Source of the DNA: Erysipelotrichaceae bacterium
Lineage (GTDB): Bacteria; Bacillota_I; Bacilli_A; Erysipelotrichales; Erysipelotrichaceae
DNA: 64,000 nt
NCBI GenBank assembly: GCA_017473335.1
Contig: JAFULN010000005.1
Coordinates: 1-64,000, forward strand
Reading direction: 5' to 3'
Below the pieces are notes generated by a model, which was given only the letters and a program-made list of their open reading frames with translations, was not told the origin of the DNA and made no database searches. A program made the translations under genes and the position numbers. Below are positions 6,668-16,175 of the stretch, piece by piece (positions within the stretch are counted from its first letter, which is position 1; every line of letters starts with the position of its first letter).

Positions 6668-8758
6668 ATGTATCGAGTATTAGAACTAAATCCTCAGCTT
6701 GCACCTTTTACCGGTGATATTGATTTGCGTATGGACTTGTATCACAAAGCGAAGAATCGTTTAGTGGGTGAAAAGGGATCATTGAATGATTTTGCGAATG
6801 CTCATGATTATTTTGGAATTCATCGTACAGATACTGGATGGGTGTATCGTGAATGGGCACCCAATGCATATCAGCTGTATTTAACTGGTGAATTCAATAA
6901 CTGGCATTGGCTGGATCATCCAATGACACGTTTGGAAAACGGCATCTGGGAACTGGTTTTGGATGGTGAAAACACATTGTGGGATGGCTGTAAAATCAAG
7001 ACGATTGTGGATGCGAACATGACTCGTACAGAGCATATTCCTTTGTATGCACGCCGTGTTGTACAGGATGCAGAAACTGTGGCTTGGTGTGCTGAAGTTG
7101 TAGATGATCGTAAAGTGTTTGAATGGACAGATGCAAACTTTAAGGGTGAATCTGGGCTTTTGATTTATGAAGCTCATGTAGGTATGGCTCAGGAAGAGGG
7201 AAAAGTTGGATCTTATCGCGAATTTGCGGATTTGACATTGCCTCATATTAAGAAGGCTGGATACAATACAATTCAGTTAATGGCTATTATGGAACATCCA
7301 TATTATGGAAGTTTTGGATATCAGGTATCTAGTTTCTATGCAGCTTCTAGCTGGTTTGGAAAACCTGAAGATTTAAAATATCTTGTGAATAAAGCACATG
7401 AATTGGGTATTCGTGTGTTGTTGGATGTTGTACATTCTCATGCGGTAAAGAATACTGCAGAGGGAATCAACATGTTTGATGGTACGACATGGCAGTTCTT
7501 CCATGATGGTCCTAAGGGTGATCATCCTGCATGGGGTACAAAGTGCTTTAATTATGGTAAGGATGAAGTGATTCATTTCTTATTATCGAATTTGAAGTTC
7601 TGGATGACTGAATATCATTTTGATGGTTTTAGATTTGATGGTGTTACATCTATGCTTTATCATGATCATGGTTTGGGTACTGACTTTAATTCAAATGATA
7701 AGTATTTCTCTTTGAATACAGATACTGAAGCAATTACTTATCTGCAGCTGGCAAATGAACTGATTCATGAAGTGAATCCAAATGCTGTGACAGTTGCAGA
7801 AGATATGTCAGGTATGCCAGGAATGGCGCTTCCTATTGAAGATGGTGGTATTGGATTTAATTATCGTCTGGCGATGGGACTTCCTGACATGTGGATTAAA
7901 ACTGTTAAAGAAAAAACAGATGAACAATGGGAAATTGGCAAGATGTGGGGCGATATGTGTTTAAGACGTCCTGGTGAAAACACTGTGGCTTATGTTGAAT
8001 CTCATGACCAGGCTCTAGTGGGAGATAAGACAATGATTTTCCGTCTAGCAGATGCGGCAATGTACACAGACATGGATAAGAGCACTCATAACCCTGTGAT
8101 TGACCGAGCGATTGCACTGCATAAGATGATTCGTTTGTTTACGATGGCAGGCGGCGGAGAAGGTTATTTGAACTTCATGGGGAATGAATTTGGACATCCG
8201 GAATGGATTGACTTCCCTCGTGAAGGAAATGGCTGGAGTTTCCATTACTGTCGTCGTCAGTGGAGCTTGCTAGACAATGGTTTTCTGAAGTATCAGTGGC
8301 TAGGTGATTTTGATCGTGATGTTGTGCATCTGATTAAGGAAAAGAACATGTTTGAACAGAGAATGGGTGATTTGAGACTTTTGAAAGAACCAGAAAAGAC
8401 GATTGTGTTTACTCGCAAGGGTTTGATGTTTGGCTTTAACTTCCATACATCTGAGTCTTTAACCAATGTGCTTGTTCCTGTAACTTCTAATCATGACTAT
8501 AAATTGATTATGTCGAGTGATGATCATTGCTATGGTGGCAATAGTCTTGTCCATCACATGGTTTATCCTGCAAAACAGTTTGAGGGACAGTATTATGTAG
8601 AACTGTATCTGCCTGCGCGTACTGCAGTGGTTTTAGAAGAAATAGTTCCAGTTGAAGATAAGCCAAAAAGAAAACCTGGACGTCCTAGAAAGGTAAAAAC
8701 TAAAGGCGAAGAAAAACCTAAAAAGACTTCAAAACCAAGAAAGAAAACTGAAGGATAA
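6668..8758 (+). CDS. glgB: 1,4-alpha-glucan branching enzyme with basic AT-hook-like tail
   Basis: GH13 branching enzyme of 696 residues that makes alpha-1,6 branches in glycogen. An N-terminal CBM48-like module (TGWVYREWAPNAYQLYLTGE) precedes the barrel. Catalytic regions are YHFDGFRFDGVTSM (nucleophile Asp), VAEDMSGMPG (general acid Glu) and YVESHDQALVGDK. The motifs look closer to the eukaryotic-type GH13_8 branch than to E. coli GlgB. The frame is open 33 codons upstream, but GGTGAG precedes the start chosen and the protein then begins MYRVLELNPQL. The last ~35 residues are Lys/Arg/Pro-rich and include RKPGRPRK, an AT-hook-like core. No other glg genes are adjacent. Confidence 0.92.
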   Translation: MYRVLELNPQLAPFTGDIDLRMDLYHKAKNRLVGEKGSLNDFANAHDYFGIHRTDTGWVYREWAPNAYQLYLTGEFNNWHWLDHPMTRLENGIWELVLDGENTLWDGCKIKTIVDANMTRTEHIPLYARRVVQDAETVAWCAEVVDDRKVFEWTDANFKGESGLLIYEAHVGMAQEEGKVGSYREFADLTLPHIKKAGYNTIQLMAIMEHPYYGSFGYQVSSFYAASSWFGKPEDLKYLVNKAHELGIRVLLDVVHSHAVKNTAEGINMFDGTTWQFFHDGPKGDHPAWGTKCFNYGKDEVIHFLLSNLKFWMTEYHFDGFRFDGVTSMLYHDHGLGTDFNSNDKYFSLNTDTEAITYLQLANELIHEVNPNAVTVAEDMSGMPGMALPIEDGGIGFNYRLAMGLPDMWIKTVKEKTDEQWEIGKMWGDMCLRRPGENTVAYVESHDQALVGDKTMIFRLADAAMYTDMDKSTHNPVIDRAIALHKMIRLFTMAGGGEGYLNFMGNEFGHPEWIDFPREGNGWSFHYCRRQWSLLDNGFLKYQWLGDFDRDVVHLIKEKNMFEQRMGDLRLLKEPEKTIVFTRKGLMFGFNFHTSESLTNVLVPVTSNHDYKLIMSSDDHCYGGNSLVHHMVYPAKQFEGQYYVELYLPARTAVVLEEIVPVEDKPKRKPGRPRKVKTKGEEKPKKTSKPRKKTEG

Positions 8759-8761
8759 AAA

Positions 8762-8792
8762 ACAGGGACTCCAAATCATTGGAGTCCTTTGT
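8762..8792. terminator. Bidirectional terminator between glgB and the MerR gene
   Basis: GGACTCCA-AATCA-TTGGAGTCC followed by TTTGTC on the plus strand, with AAAAAA on the other side. It lies between convergent genes. Confidence 0.8.
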
Positions 8793-9508
8793 CATGATAT
8801 CATCATAAAATATTTAAAAAGATAGAAGCTGTTGGTTTCCAGTATGATTTCTGCATAAATCCTTGAAAGAGGTATCTGATAAAGTTTTGAGGCTTCTTCA
8901 AAAATCTGCAGCACTTTGTCAGTTTCAAAGTTTTGGGATGTCATATAAACACAAAGACATTTACCAGAAAGGGTGGATTCACCATCAGATTCAGTATGAT
9001 AAAATGCAATCGTTTTTTTCTGTACTGGGTCAATAACACATCCACTGCGAAATCCATCTGACAGATAATTGATATAGTGACGGTCCAGTTCAGTGGAAAT
9101 GAGTGTAATAGTGATATGCTGTTCTTCTAGATTTGTTAAGAAAATGTTTGAATGTTCAGAGGCTTTTTGAACTTCAGCGAGTGTATAATGGATGCGTTCT
9201 TCTTTTTGAAGCAGCATTCTTTTTTGATTCTCAATTATTTCTTTTTGAATTTGAAGATGATGAATCTGAGAATTTAAATCAGTACGAACCATCATCTCTT
9301 TGATTTGTTTTAAAGAGAAACCATAATCTTTATACAGCATAATCGATGAAATCTGATCAACCTGATGAATTGTAAAGATGCGATATCCATTATCGAGAAC
9401 TTTTGAGGGTTGAATCAGACCTAAGTCTTGATAGTGATTAATGGTTCTTATGGTGGTGTTGCATATTTTTGCGAATTCATTTACTGTTAATTCATTCTTA
9501 TGTTTCAT
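8792..9508 (-). CDS. MerR family transcriptional regulator
   Basis: 238 residues. The N-terminal winged helix (LTVNEFAKICNTTIRTINHY, IQPSKVLDNGYRIF) and a long coiled-coil dimerisation helix (about 75-115) are typical of MerR proteins. The C-terminal 120 residues may be an effector domain of the BmrR/GyrI type, but this is uncertain. A TACGT-A-ACGTA dyad lies between its -10 element and RBS, suggesting autorepression. It is divergent from an M24 peptidase gene, whose promoter it may also control. Confidence 0.85.
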   Translation of the reverse strand: MKHKNELTVNEFAKICNTTIRTINHYQDLGLIQPSKVLDNGYRIFTIHQVDQISSIMLYKDYGFSLKQIKEMMVRTDLNSQIHHLQIQKEIIENQKRMLLQKEERIHYTLAEVQKASEHSNIFLTNLEEQHITITLISTELDRHYINYLSDGFRSGCVIDPVQKKTIAFYHTESDGESTLSGKCLCVYMTSQNFETDKVLQIFEEASKLYQIPLSRIYAEIILETNSFYLFKYFMMIS

Positions 9509-9520
9509 GATTCCTTGACT

Positions 9521-9546
9521 CCTACGTAACGTATGGGTTTATTATA
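9521..9546 (-). promoter_or_regulatory. MerR-type operator and -10 element
   Basis: The dyad TACGTAACGTA (9523-9533) sits directly downstream of a minus-strand TATAAT (9541-9546). The MerR RBS (AGGAG) abuts the dyad. Such TACGTTACGTA dyads are common MerR-family sites; assignment to this regulator is inferred from position. Confidence 0.55.
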
Positions 9547-9624
9547 CAACAAGAGAAATGAAAATTATGAAAAACAGAGAGAAAATTTACATTTTTTCAA
9601 TTGTTTTGTTAAGGAGGAGTAATC

Positions 9625-10956
9625 ATGGTTTCTAAAGAAGCATTTCTAGTACAGAATACAGTAAGTGCGGAGGACTTGAGAAAGAAGATTCTGCCTTACA
9701 GAGAACAGGAAAAGATTCGCAACAGCTGGCTGGAAGAACGTTTTGAAACAGTTCTGCCAAAGATTATGAAGCGCTGCGGCATTGATTTGTGGGTTGTGGC
9801 ATGTAAGGAATACAATGAGGATCCTGTGCTGACTTCCATGGTTCCTGCAGCCATGATGACTGCACGCCGTACAACAATTCTTGCTTTTCATTTGAATAAA
9901 GATGGTAAAGTGAAAAGAATGGCACTGACTCGTCCGAATGTTGGATTGGATGGCTATTATGAAAGTGTCTGGACAAATCAGAAGGATTCTTTGTGGCAAG
10001 ACCCTAATGCACCTTATCCACCTGAAACACAGTTTGAATGTCTGGCTCGTATTGTACGTGAACTAGATCCAGCAAAGATTGGCTTGAACTACTCAGATAC
10101 ATATGCCTTTGGGGATGGTTTGACTCATGCATTGTATACACAGATTATGGATGCATTGGATGAAAAGTATCATGATCGAGTTGTGAGCGCTGAACATCTG
10201 TGCATTGGCTGGCTGGAAACACGCACTGAAAGAGAAATGGCAGCTTATACAGGAATTATGCAGATTGCTCATGCAATGATTGCGGAAGCATTCTCATCTA
10301 GAGTTGTACATCCTGGTGTAACAACCAATGAAGATGTAAAATACTTCATGATTCAGAAAGTCATTGATTTGGGTCTGACTCCTTGGTTTGACTTTGAAGT
10401 CTCCGTTCGACGTGCGGGTGTGGGTTCTGTTTATGGTGAAACAGTGATTATGCCTGGTGATATTCTGCATTGTGATGTTGGTTTGAAATATTTGAATTTA
10501 TGTACAGATACACAGGAAAATGCCTATGTATTGAAGATGGGTGAGACAGATGCCCCTGATTATTTGAAGAAGGCGCTTCGTGAAGTGAATCGTTTTCAGG
10601 AAATCGTTGTGTCGAATTATAAAGAAGGACGTACTGGTAATGAAATTTTGAAGATGTCTCGCCAACAGGCGATTGCGGAAGGGTTGAAGCCAAGTCTGTA
10701 TACTCATCCAATTGGATATCATGGTCATGGTGCGGGTCCTACAATTGGTTTGTGGGATATGCAGCAGGGTGTACCTGTACAGGGGGATTATCCAATGTAT
10801 AATGATACTGTCTATTCTTTGGAATTGAATTGTACGGTGGATATTAAGGAATGGAACACTTCATTTAGTTTAGGATTGGAAACTGATGTATTGTTTACCA
10901 ATGATGAAGTTCACTTCCTTGCAGGAAGACAGGAAAATTTCCATCTGATTAAATAA
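9625..10956 (+). CDS. M24 family metallopeptidase (Xaa-Pro peptidase-like)
   Basis: 443-residue cytoplasmic protein with the creatinase/aminopeptidase 'pita-bread' fold in its C-terminal half. Probable metal ligands are the Asp residues in LHCDVGLKYLNLCTDTQ, His in THPIGYHGHGAG, and Glu in YSLELNCTVDI and LGLETDVLF. The N-terminal half (about 1-190) is the non-catalytic creatinase-like domain. A strong RBS (AAGGAGGAG) precedes the ATG. Members cleave Xaa-Pro bonds or related substrates; specificity cannot be read from sequence. It appears monocistronic, bounded by a terminator. Confidence 0.85.
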   Translation: MVSKEAFLVQNTVSAEDLRKKILPYREQEKIRNSWLEERFETVLPKIMKRCGIDLWVVACKEYNEDPVLTSMVPAAMMTARRTTILAFHLNKDGKVKRMALTRPNVGLDGYYESVWTNQKDSLWQDPNAPYPPETQFECLARIVRELDPAKIGLNYSDTYAFGDGLTHALYTQIMDALDEKYHDRVVSAEHLCIGWLETRTEREMAAYTGIMQIAHAMIAEAFSSRVVHPGVTTNEDVKYFMIQKVIDLGLTPWFDFEVSVRRAGVGSVYGETVIMPGDILHCDVGLKYLNLCTDTQENAYVLKMGETDAPDYLKKALREVNRFQEIVVSNYKEGRTGNEILKMSRQQAIAEGLKPSLYTHPIGYHGHGAGPTIGLWDMQQGVPVQGDYPMYNDTVYSLELNCTVDIKEWNTSFSLGLETDVLFTNDEVHFLAGRQENFHLIK

Positions 10957-10982
10957 GGACCTTTTTAAAGGTCCTTTATTGA
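10955..10982. terminator. Bidirectional terminator
   Basis: AAGGACC-TTTTT-A-AAGGTCCTT with T-rich flanks, between the convergent M24 peptidase and nucleoside kinase genes. Confidence 0.8.
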
Positions 10983-12583
10983 TAGATGCTTCCTCCTAGA
11001 AATTCCTTGAGGATAGAATAAGCTGGTACTAAATTAGGGTCTCCATCCACAAAATAGTCTAATAGTTTGCGGATGCGATTGACTTCAATGTATTGAGGAT
11101 GATCGATAGATACTTGATTTAATAGAGGCATTAAACGGCTTTTGATGACAGATAGTTCATAATCCATGGAAGTATTGAAAATAATATCTGCTTCTTCCTG
11201 ATATGGATAAATGTACATGTCTTCGCCATCTCTGACTTTATGCCATCCTTCTATCGTTGTAGCAACATCACGTCCTCTGAATTGATGATCGCGGATCATT
11301 CTGCGTATCAGACGATAATCTGAAGTAGGGATACGATTGTGCTCATCAAAATTCAGATGAGTAAGTGCATTGATATAGATCTTGATTTTCTGATTTTCAG
11401 AAATAAGCTCAGAAGAACGTGGATTTAGTGCATGAATTCCTTCGATGATTAAAATATCATCTTCACTTAAAGTAACTGGTGGATGAGGCCAGATTTTTTC
11501 GCCTTTAGAGAATTCATAGATAGGCATTTTTACGGCTTCATGATTTAATAGTGCTTTCATTGTATTGTTGAAAAGATTTAAGTCGAGACATTCAATGTTT
11601 TCGTAGTCATAGCTTCCATCTGGAAGACGAGGACTGTCTACACGATTTTTAAAGAAATCATCCATAGATAAAGTCATTGGGTGATGGCCTAATTCTGTTA
11701 GCTTTTCAGCTAGACGTTTTGATGATGTTGTCTTTCCTGCAGAACTTGGCCCAGCTATGAGAATGACTTTAACGTTTTTCTTTTGATGAATTTTCTGTGC
11801 AATATCACTTAAATCCTGATCAACACGCTGTTCATTGAGCTGAATCAATTCATCAAGTTTACCCTGTGCAATGATGTCATTGACATCTGATGCATTGGTA
11901 ATGCCTATTTGTAGACCTCTAGCTTCAAAGCGTTCAAAGACACTGAATAATTTAGGCTGATCCACTAATTCATCTTTTAAACTCAGCCAGACACCGTTCT
12001 GATAAGGGAGAAGTGTAAATTTTTTAATCATTCCTGCATGCGTTGCCATGACACCATAGAAATAATCTTCTACACCTTCACAGGTATAAATACTGGAAGT
12101 CAAAGATGTGCGCTGTGACAACAAACGGGCTAAATCTTTTCTGCCTAATTGATCAAAGCGCTTGATAGCCTCTTCTTTTAAAACAACACGACGTGAAATC
12201 GGAGTACAGTCTAAAATCATTTGATTCATTTTATCTTGAATCATTGAGATTTGGGAATTTGTGATGACACAATTGTCAACAGGAGTGATATATAGTCCTG
12301 ATGCAAGAGTATGTCGAACACGTACATCCATATTAAAAAGTCGCTTAGCTGCAGTGATAAACAAAAAGACTAATGTACGTTCTTTCATCAATAAACCAAT
12401 TGGACTATCTTCAATAATCCATTCAAAAGAACCATCTTTTTTTATCTGATAATTTAAATCATGAACTTTGCCATCCAAAATACAGCCTACAACATTTTTA
12501 AGGTTCATTTGTTGAGCGAGCTGTGAAACAGTAATTCTTTCTGGTACGCTCATGGTAGAGTTGGACAATTTGAGGGTAATCAT
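10976..12583 (-). CDS. Uridine kinase-like nucleoside kinase with TGS-like N-terminus
   Basis: 535 residues. The N-terminal 60 look like a TGS/ubiquitin-like domain. The next part (about 65-230) resembles the second additional domain of threonyl-tRNA synthetase, including the HTLASGLY segment. The C-terminal part is a P-loop kinase with Walker A GPSSAGKTTSSKR, then LSMDDFFKNR and IIEGIHALNP. This arrangement occurs in Bacillota 'nucleoside kinase' proteins of about 540-550 residues, so the length is normal. Expected reaction: phosphorylation of a nucleoside such as uridine with a nucleoside triphosphate; the substrate is not proven. It is cytoplasmic. Confidence 0.85.
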   Translation of the reverse strand: MITLKLSNSTMSVPERITVSQLAQQMNLKNVVGCILDGKVHDLNYQIKKDGSFEWIIEDSPIGLLMKERTLVFLFITAAKRLFNMDVRVRHTLASGLYITPVDNCVITNSQISMIQDKMNQMILDCTPISRRVVLKEEAIKRFDQLGRKDLARLLSQRTSLTSSIYTCEGVEDYFYGVMATHAGMIKKFTLLPYQNGVWLSLKDELVDQPKLFSVFERFEARGLQIGITNASDVNDIIAQGKLDELIQLNEQRVDQDLSDIAQKIHQKKNVKVILIAGPSSAGKTTSSKRLAEKLTELGHHPMTLSMDDFFKNRVDSPRLPDGSYDYENIECLDLNLFNNTMKALLNHEAVKMPIYEFSKGEKIWPHPPVTLSEDDILIIEGIHALNPRSSELISENQKIKIYINALTHLNFDEHNRIPTSDYRLIRRMIRDHQFRGRDVATTIEGWHKVRDGEDMYIYPYQEEADIIFNTSMDYELSVIKSRLMPLLNQVSIDHPQYIEVNRIRKLLDYFVDGDPNLVPAYSILKEFLGGSIYQ

Positions 12584-12649
12584 AAATTCACTTCTTTCAA
12601 TGGAATCATTATATCATGTAAAAAATATATTATGAAATAGACAGAAAAG

Positions 12650-12677
12650 AAAAGCTGTCATCAAGGACAGCTTACAA
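12650..12677 (-). terminator. Terminator of the yggS-like gene
   Basis: On the minus strand AAGCTGTC-CTTGAT-GACAGCTT is followed by TTCTTTTC, just past the stop codon. Confidence 0.8.
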
Positions 12678-12680
12678 GAA

Positions 12681-13322
12681 TTAATCTTCAAATAGAATTG
12701 TACCAATACGAAGCAATGTAGAACCTTGTTTTAAGGCAATCTGCCAGTCTGAACTCATTCCCATAGATAGTTCATTGAAATGATCTGAACCATATGTGTT
12801 AGCTAGCATTTGAAGTAGTTCAAAAGCCTGATGGAACACTTTTTCAATTTCATCCTTATCTTCTACATGAGGTCCCATTGTCATAATGCCCTGAACATCA
12901 ACATGTTCATAAGAAAGAGCTTCTTTAACAAAAAGGAATGCTTCTTCTAAAGAACGGCCAGTTTTTGTGGACTCTTCAGCGATATTGAACTGAATAAGTA
13001 CAGGAATAGTACGATTTAGTTTCTGTGCTTCTTTATCTAGAACTTTTAATAATTCTAAAGATTCAACAGAATGAATCAAAGAAACGTAAGGAAGTACTTT
13101 TGATACTTTATTTCTTTGAAGATGTCCAATAAAGTGCCAGCGTATATCTTTAGGAAGTGCTTGAGCTTTTTTAATAAGATCATCAGCGCGATTTTCTCCA
13201 AAGTCACGAACACCAGCATTGTAGTAGTCCATGATTTCTTCAAGACTTCTTTTTTTAGAAACGACAACAATTTTAGTCTTGTCTGTGCATGCATTTTTTA
13301 TGTCATTGTAGATTTGTTTCAT
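12681..13322 (-). CDS. yggS: YggS family pyridoxal phosphate homeostasis protein
   Basis: 213-residue single-domain PLP-binding barrel. The PLP lysine lies in KIVVVSKKRSLEEI; other family motifs are DFGENRADDL, WHFIGHLQRNKV and the C-terminal ELSMGMSSDWQIALKQGSTLLRIG. The frame extends 18 codons upstream, but the start used follows GGTGATCTT and matches the family length. YggS-type proteins bind PLP and affect vitamin B6 and amino-acid balance without a known catalytic activity. The gene is divergent from a small secreted-protein gene. Confidence 0.92.
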   Translation of the reverse strand: MKQIYNDIKNACTDKTKIVVVSKKRSLEEIMDYYNAGVRDFGENRADDLIKKAQALPKDIRWHFIGHLQRNKVSKVLPYVSLIHSVESLELLKVLDKEAQKLNRTIPVLIQFNIAEESTKTGRSLEEAFLFVKEALSYEHVDVQGIMTMGPHVEDKDEIEKVFHQAFELLQMLANTYGSDHFNELSMGMSSDWQIALKQGSTLLRIGTILFED

Positions 13323-13396
13323 AAGATCACCAAACTTATTATAGCACTTACGTATAAAAAAAGGAAAAATGTGCATATTGATGATGAGGTGAAATT

Positions 13397-13783
13397 ATGC
13401 GTAGAAAGATAAATGTTTGTGTACTGATGTTTTTGTGGATGAGTACAATTATCAATATTTGTGCTGTTGAAGAAGGAAATATTCAGTATCAGATTATATT
13501 TGATTCTCATGAAGCTAATGAAAGTGAAGTTATTCAGGAAGTCATGGAAGTCTATCATGAACTGACAAAAGGTGTAAAAAAGAAAGATTGTGCAGTGATT
13601 GTGCGTCAAAGTTTAGAAAAATTTAAGGTTTCACAGTCAACAGAAGTGGATTTTCACTCAGGGATACTGATGATAAAAATGGGAGATGGAAAAGGGAGTA
13701 AGATTGAAGGAGATTTTCATCGAATTGAGTGTGTTCCAGAGATAGAAACAACTTCTTGGATTTTAGAAGTTCTGACGAAATAG
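13397..13783 (+). CDS. Small secreted protein of unknown function
   Basis: 128 residues starting with a likely signal peptide (MRRKINVCVLMFLWMSTIIN, predicted cleavage near residue 23). The mature part is mixed alpha/beta with no recognised domain. The segment IIFDSHEANESEVIQEVME faintly recalls the start of SpoIIR-like proteins, but I do not consider that a match. RBS GAGGTGAAATT. It precedes the Sua5/YrdC gene by about 55 nt and may share its transcript. Confidence 0.65.
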   Translation: MRRKINVCVLMFLWMSTIINICAVEEGNIQYQIIFDSHEANESEVIQEVMEVYHELTKGVKKKDCAVIVRQSLEKFKVSQSTEVDFHSGILMIKMGDGKGSKIEGDFHRIECVPEIETTSWILEVLTK

Positions 13784-13837
13784 AAAAGTGTGTTATTTTC
13801 CATTGTTTCTGCTAAAATAGAAACAGAGGTGGAAAAA

Positions 13838-14443
13838 ATGACAAAAGATTTCACTCAAAAAGATCTGTTTTCTGTTGTAAATTTCATCAAAGATGGAAAA
13901 GTTGTCGCATTTCCGACAGATACGGTGTATGGCGTGGGTGTGCGTTATGATGATGAACAGGCAATTGCACGTATGAAGTGGGCAAAGGGAAGACCTGAAT
14001 CCAAACCGTTTCCACTGATGGTTTGTGATGTACTTCAGCTTCAGCAGGTAGCCTGGGTTGATGAAGATATTTATCGCATTGTGAAGCATTTGACGCCTGG
14101 ACCATTAACACTGGTACTGAATAAAAAGGAACATGTTCCCGATGCAGTCACAAATGGAAAAAGTACAATTGCGGTACGTATTCCAGATCATCGATTTGTA
14201 CTGGATTTGCTGGAAAGTGCTGGACCTATGCTGGTGACAAGTGCGAATTTATCAGATCATCCAAGCTGTAAAACATACAGTGAAGTGATGGAACAGCTGG
14301 ATGGCAGAATTGATGCAATTGTAGATGGTCCATGTGGTTCTGGGATTGCCAGTACTATTGTGGATGTAACAGAAAAACCATATAAAATTTTACGAGAAGG
14401 AACAATCTCACTTAATGAAATCATGGAGGTACTTAAAAAATGA
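13838..14443 (+). CDS. tsaC: Sua5/YrdC/YwlC family threonylcarbamoyl-AMP synthase
   Basis: 201-residue YrdC-domain protein that makes threonylcarbamoyl-AMP from threonine, bicarbonate and ATP for the t6A37 modification of ANN-decoding tRNAs. Motifs: VVAFPTDTVYGVGVRYDDEQ, KGRPESKPFPLM, TPGPLTLVL, STIAVRIPDH and VTSANLSDHPS. It is the short form without the C-terminal Sua5 domain. The start follows AGAGGTGG; an in-frame upstream extension of 16 codons lacks an RBS. Its stop overlaps the rpiB start, indicating an operon with rpiB and glyA. Confidence 0.9.
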   Translation: MTKDFTQKDLFSVVNFIKDGKVVAFPTDTVYGVGVRYDDEQAIARMKWAKGRPESKPFPLMVCDVLQLQQVAWVDEDIYRIVKHLTPGPLTLVLNKKEHVPDAVTNGKSTIAVRIPDHRFVLDLLESAGPMLVTSANLSDHPSCKTYSEVMEQLDGRIDAIVDGPCGSGIASTIVDVTEKPYKILREGTISLNEIMEVLKK

Positions 14444-14889
14444 TGAAAATTGCAATGGCGTGTGATCACGGTGGATTTGACTACAAGGAAAAACTTAAGA
14501 GCGTACTTTTGAAGCAGGGATATGAAGTCACTGATTATGGATGCTACAGCGCTGATTCTGTGGATTATCCAGATATGGCTTATCCTTGTGCAAAAGCAGT
14601 TGGAAATAAAGAAGTGGACCGTGGTATTGTGATTTGCGGTACGGGTATTGGAGTTAGTATTGTCGCAAATAAGGTAGAAGGTGTGCGCTGTGCACTGGTT
14701 TCTGACTTATTTTCGGCACAGGCAACACGTGAACATAATGATTCCAATATGCTGGCGATGGGCGGACGTGTCATTTCTGAAGAGCTGATGTTAGAAATTG
14801 CGAAAGTTTGGCTGGAAACTCCTTTTTCCAATGATGAACGTCATCTGCGCAGAATCGCAAAAGTAACTGAAATTGATCATCATCGATAG
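14440..14889 (+). CDS. rpiB: Ribose-5-phosphate isomerase B
   Basis: 149-residue RpiB/LacAB family sugar isomerase interconverting ribulose 5-phosphate and ribose 5-phosphate in the pentose phosphate pathway. Signature elements are the N-terminal MACDHGGFDYKEKLK, DYPDMAYP, ICGTGIGVSIVANK (catalytic Cys in this loop) and REHNDSNMLAMGGR. The gene begins with two adjacent ATG codons overlapping the stop of the previous gene. LacA/B-type function is possible but the sequence and context favour RpiB; glyA follows after 9 nt. Confidence 0.92.
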   Translation: MMKIAMACDHGGFDYKEKLKSVLLKQGYEVTDYGCYSADSVDYPDMAYPCAKAVGNKEVDRGIVICGTGIGVSIVANKVEGVRCALVSDLFSAQATREHNDSNMLAMGGRVISEELMLEIAKVWLETPFSNDERHLRRIAKVTEIDHHR

Positions 14890-14898
14890 GGGATTTTT

Positions 14899-16119
14899 AT
14901 GAAAGATATTAGAATTCAAGAAATTATAGAACAGGAAGCTTTGCGTCAAAGACATAATATTGAATTGATTGCCTCAGAAAACTTTGTATCAAAAGATGTA
15001 CGTGAAGCTGCTGGATCAGTTTTGACCAACAAATATGCAGAAGGTTATCCCTCTAAACGTTATTATGGCGGCTGTCATGTGATTGATGGTGCGGAAAATC
15101 TTGCAAAAGAAAGATTATGTGAACTGTTTCATGCGGAACATGCTAATGTACAGCCTCATGCTGGCTCACAGGCAAATATGGCTGTGTATCTGACAGTTTT
15201 AAAGCCTGGTGATAAAGTGCTGGGAATGGATCTCAATGCTGGAGGACATTTGACACATGGTCATCCGCTGAACTTCTCAGGTACGCTTTATGAATTTCAC
15301 AGCTATGGTGTCAATAAGGAAACAGAGTGTCTGGATTATGAAGAAATTCGCCAGCGTGCTCTTGAAGTGAAGCCTAAACTGATTGTGGCAGGGGCAAGTG
15401 CCTATAGCCGTATCATTGATTTTAAGAAGTTTAGAGAAATTGCGGATGAAGTGGGAGCCTATCTGATGGTGGATATGGCTCACATTGCAGGATTGGTTGC
15501 GGCAGGTCTGCATCCAAATCCATGTGAAGTTGCAGATTTTGTCACAACGACAACGCATAAAACACTCAGAGGGCCTCGAGGCGGTGCTGTTCTTTGTAAG
15601 GAAAAGTACGCGAAAGCTTTGGATAAGTGCATTTTTCCAGGGATGCAGGGTGGTCCATTAATGCATATCATTGCAGCAAAGGCCGTTTGTTTCCATGAAG
15701 CGCTTCAGCCAGAATTTAAGGAATATGCAGCTCAAATCATCAAAAACTGCAAGGCAATGGCAGATGAACTGCAGGCACAGGGATTTAGACTGGTTGCAGG
15801 GGGTACAGATAACCATCTGTTGATGGTGGATGTCAAAGGCAGCATTGGCATGAGTGGAAAAGAAGCTGAAAAGCTTTTGGATGAAGTCAATATCACATGT
15901 AATAAAAATGCGATTCCATTTGATACAGAACGTCCAATGGTTACATCAGGTATCCGCTTAGGAACTGCTGCAATGACAACTAAAGGTTATAAAGAAAAAG
16001 AGTTTGTACAAATTGCGAAATGGATTTCTGAAGTGCTGAAACATCCAGAAGATGAAGCATTAAAAGAAAGAGTGCGCAGTGAAGTAATTCTGCTGACTGA
16101 ACAGTTTGTGTTTGAGTAA
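14899..16119 (+). CDS. glyA: Serine hydroxymethyltransferase
   Basis: 406-residue PLP enzyme interconverting serine and glycine with transfer of a one-carbon unit to tetrahydrofolate. The PLP lysine is in [15 protein letters not shown]; other family segments are [29 protein letters not shown] and [13 protein letters not shown]. Length is normal, slightly shorter at the C-terminus than E. coli GlyA. It is the third gene of the tsaC-rpiB-glyA unit, with GGGGATTTTT before its start. Confidence 0.97.
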   Translation: MKDIRIQEIIEQEALRQRHNIELIASENFVSKDVREAAGSVLTNKYAEGYPSKRYYGGCHVIDGAENLAKERLCELFHAEHANVQPHAGSQANMAVYLTVLKPGDKVLGMDLNAGGHLTHGHPLNFSGTLYEFHSYGVNKETECLDYEEIRQRALEVKPKLIVAGASAYSRIIDFKKFREIADEVGAYLMVDMAHIAGLVAAGLHPNPCEVADFVTTTTHKTLRGPRGGAVLCKEKYAKALDKCIFPGMQGGPLMHIIAAKAVCFHEALQPEFKEYAAQIIKNCKAMADELQAQGFRLVAGGTDNHLLMVDVKGSIGMSGKEAEKLLDEVNITCNKNAIPFDTERPMVTSGIRLGTAAMTTKGYKEKEFVQIAKWISEVLKHPEDEALKERVRSEVILLTEQFVFE

Positions 16120-16146
16120 GGAACGAGAAATCGTTCCTTTTTCTAT
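16117..16146 (+). terminator. Terminator after glyA
   Basis: AAGGAACGA-GAAA-TCGTTCCTT followed by TTTCT, immediately after the stop codon. Confidence 0.9.
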
Positions 16147-16175
16147 GGTATAATTGAAACACAGGAGGTGATGTC

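Noticed and set aside
13397-13783. SpoIIR-like sporulation protein
   Set aside because: Only a short stretch is vaguely similar; the rest does not fit, and no other sporulation gene is in the window.
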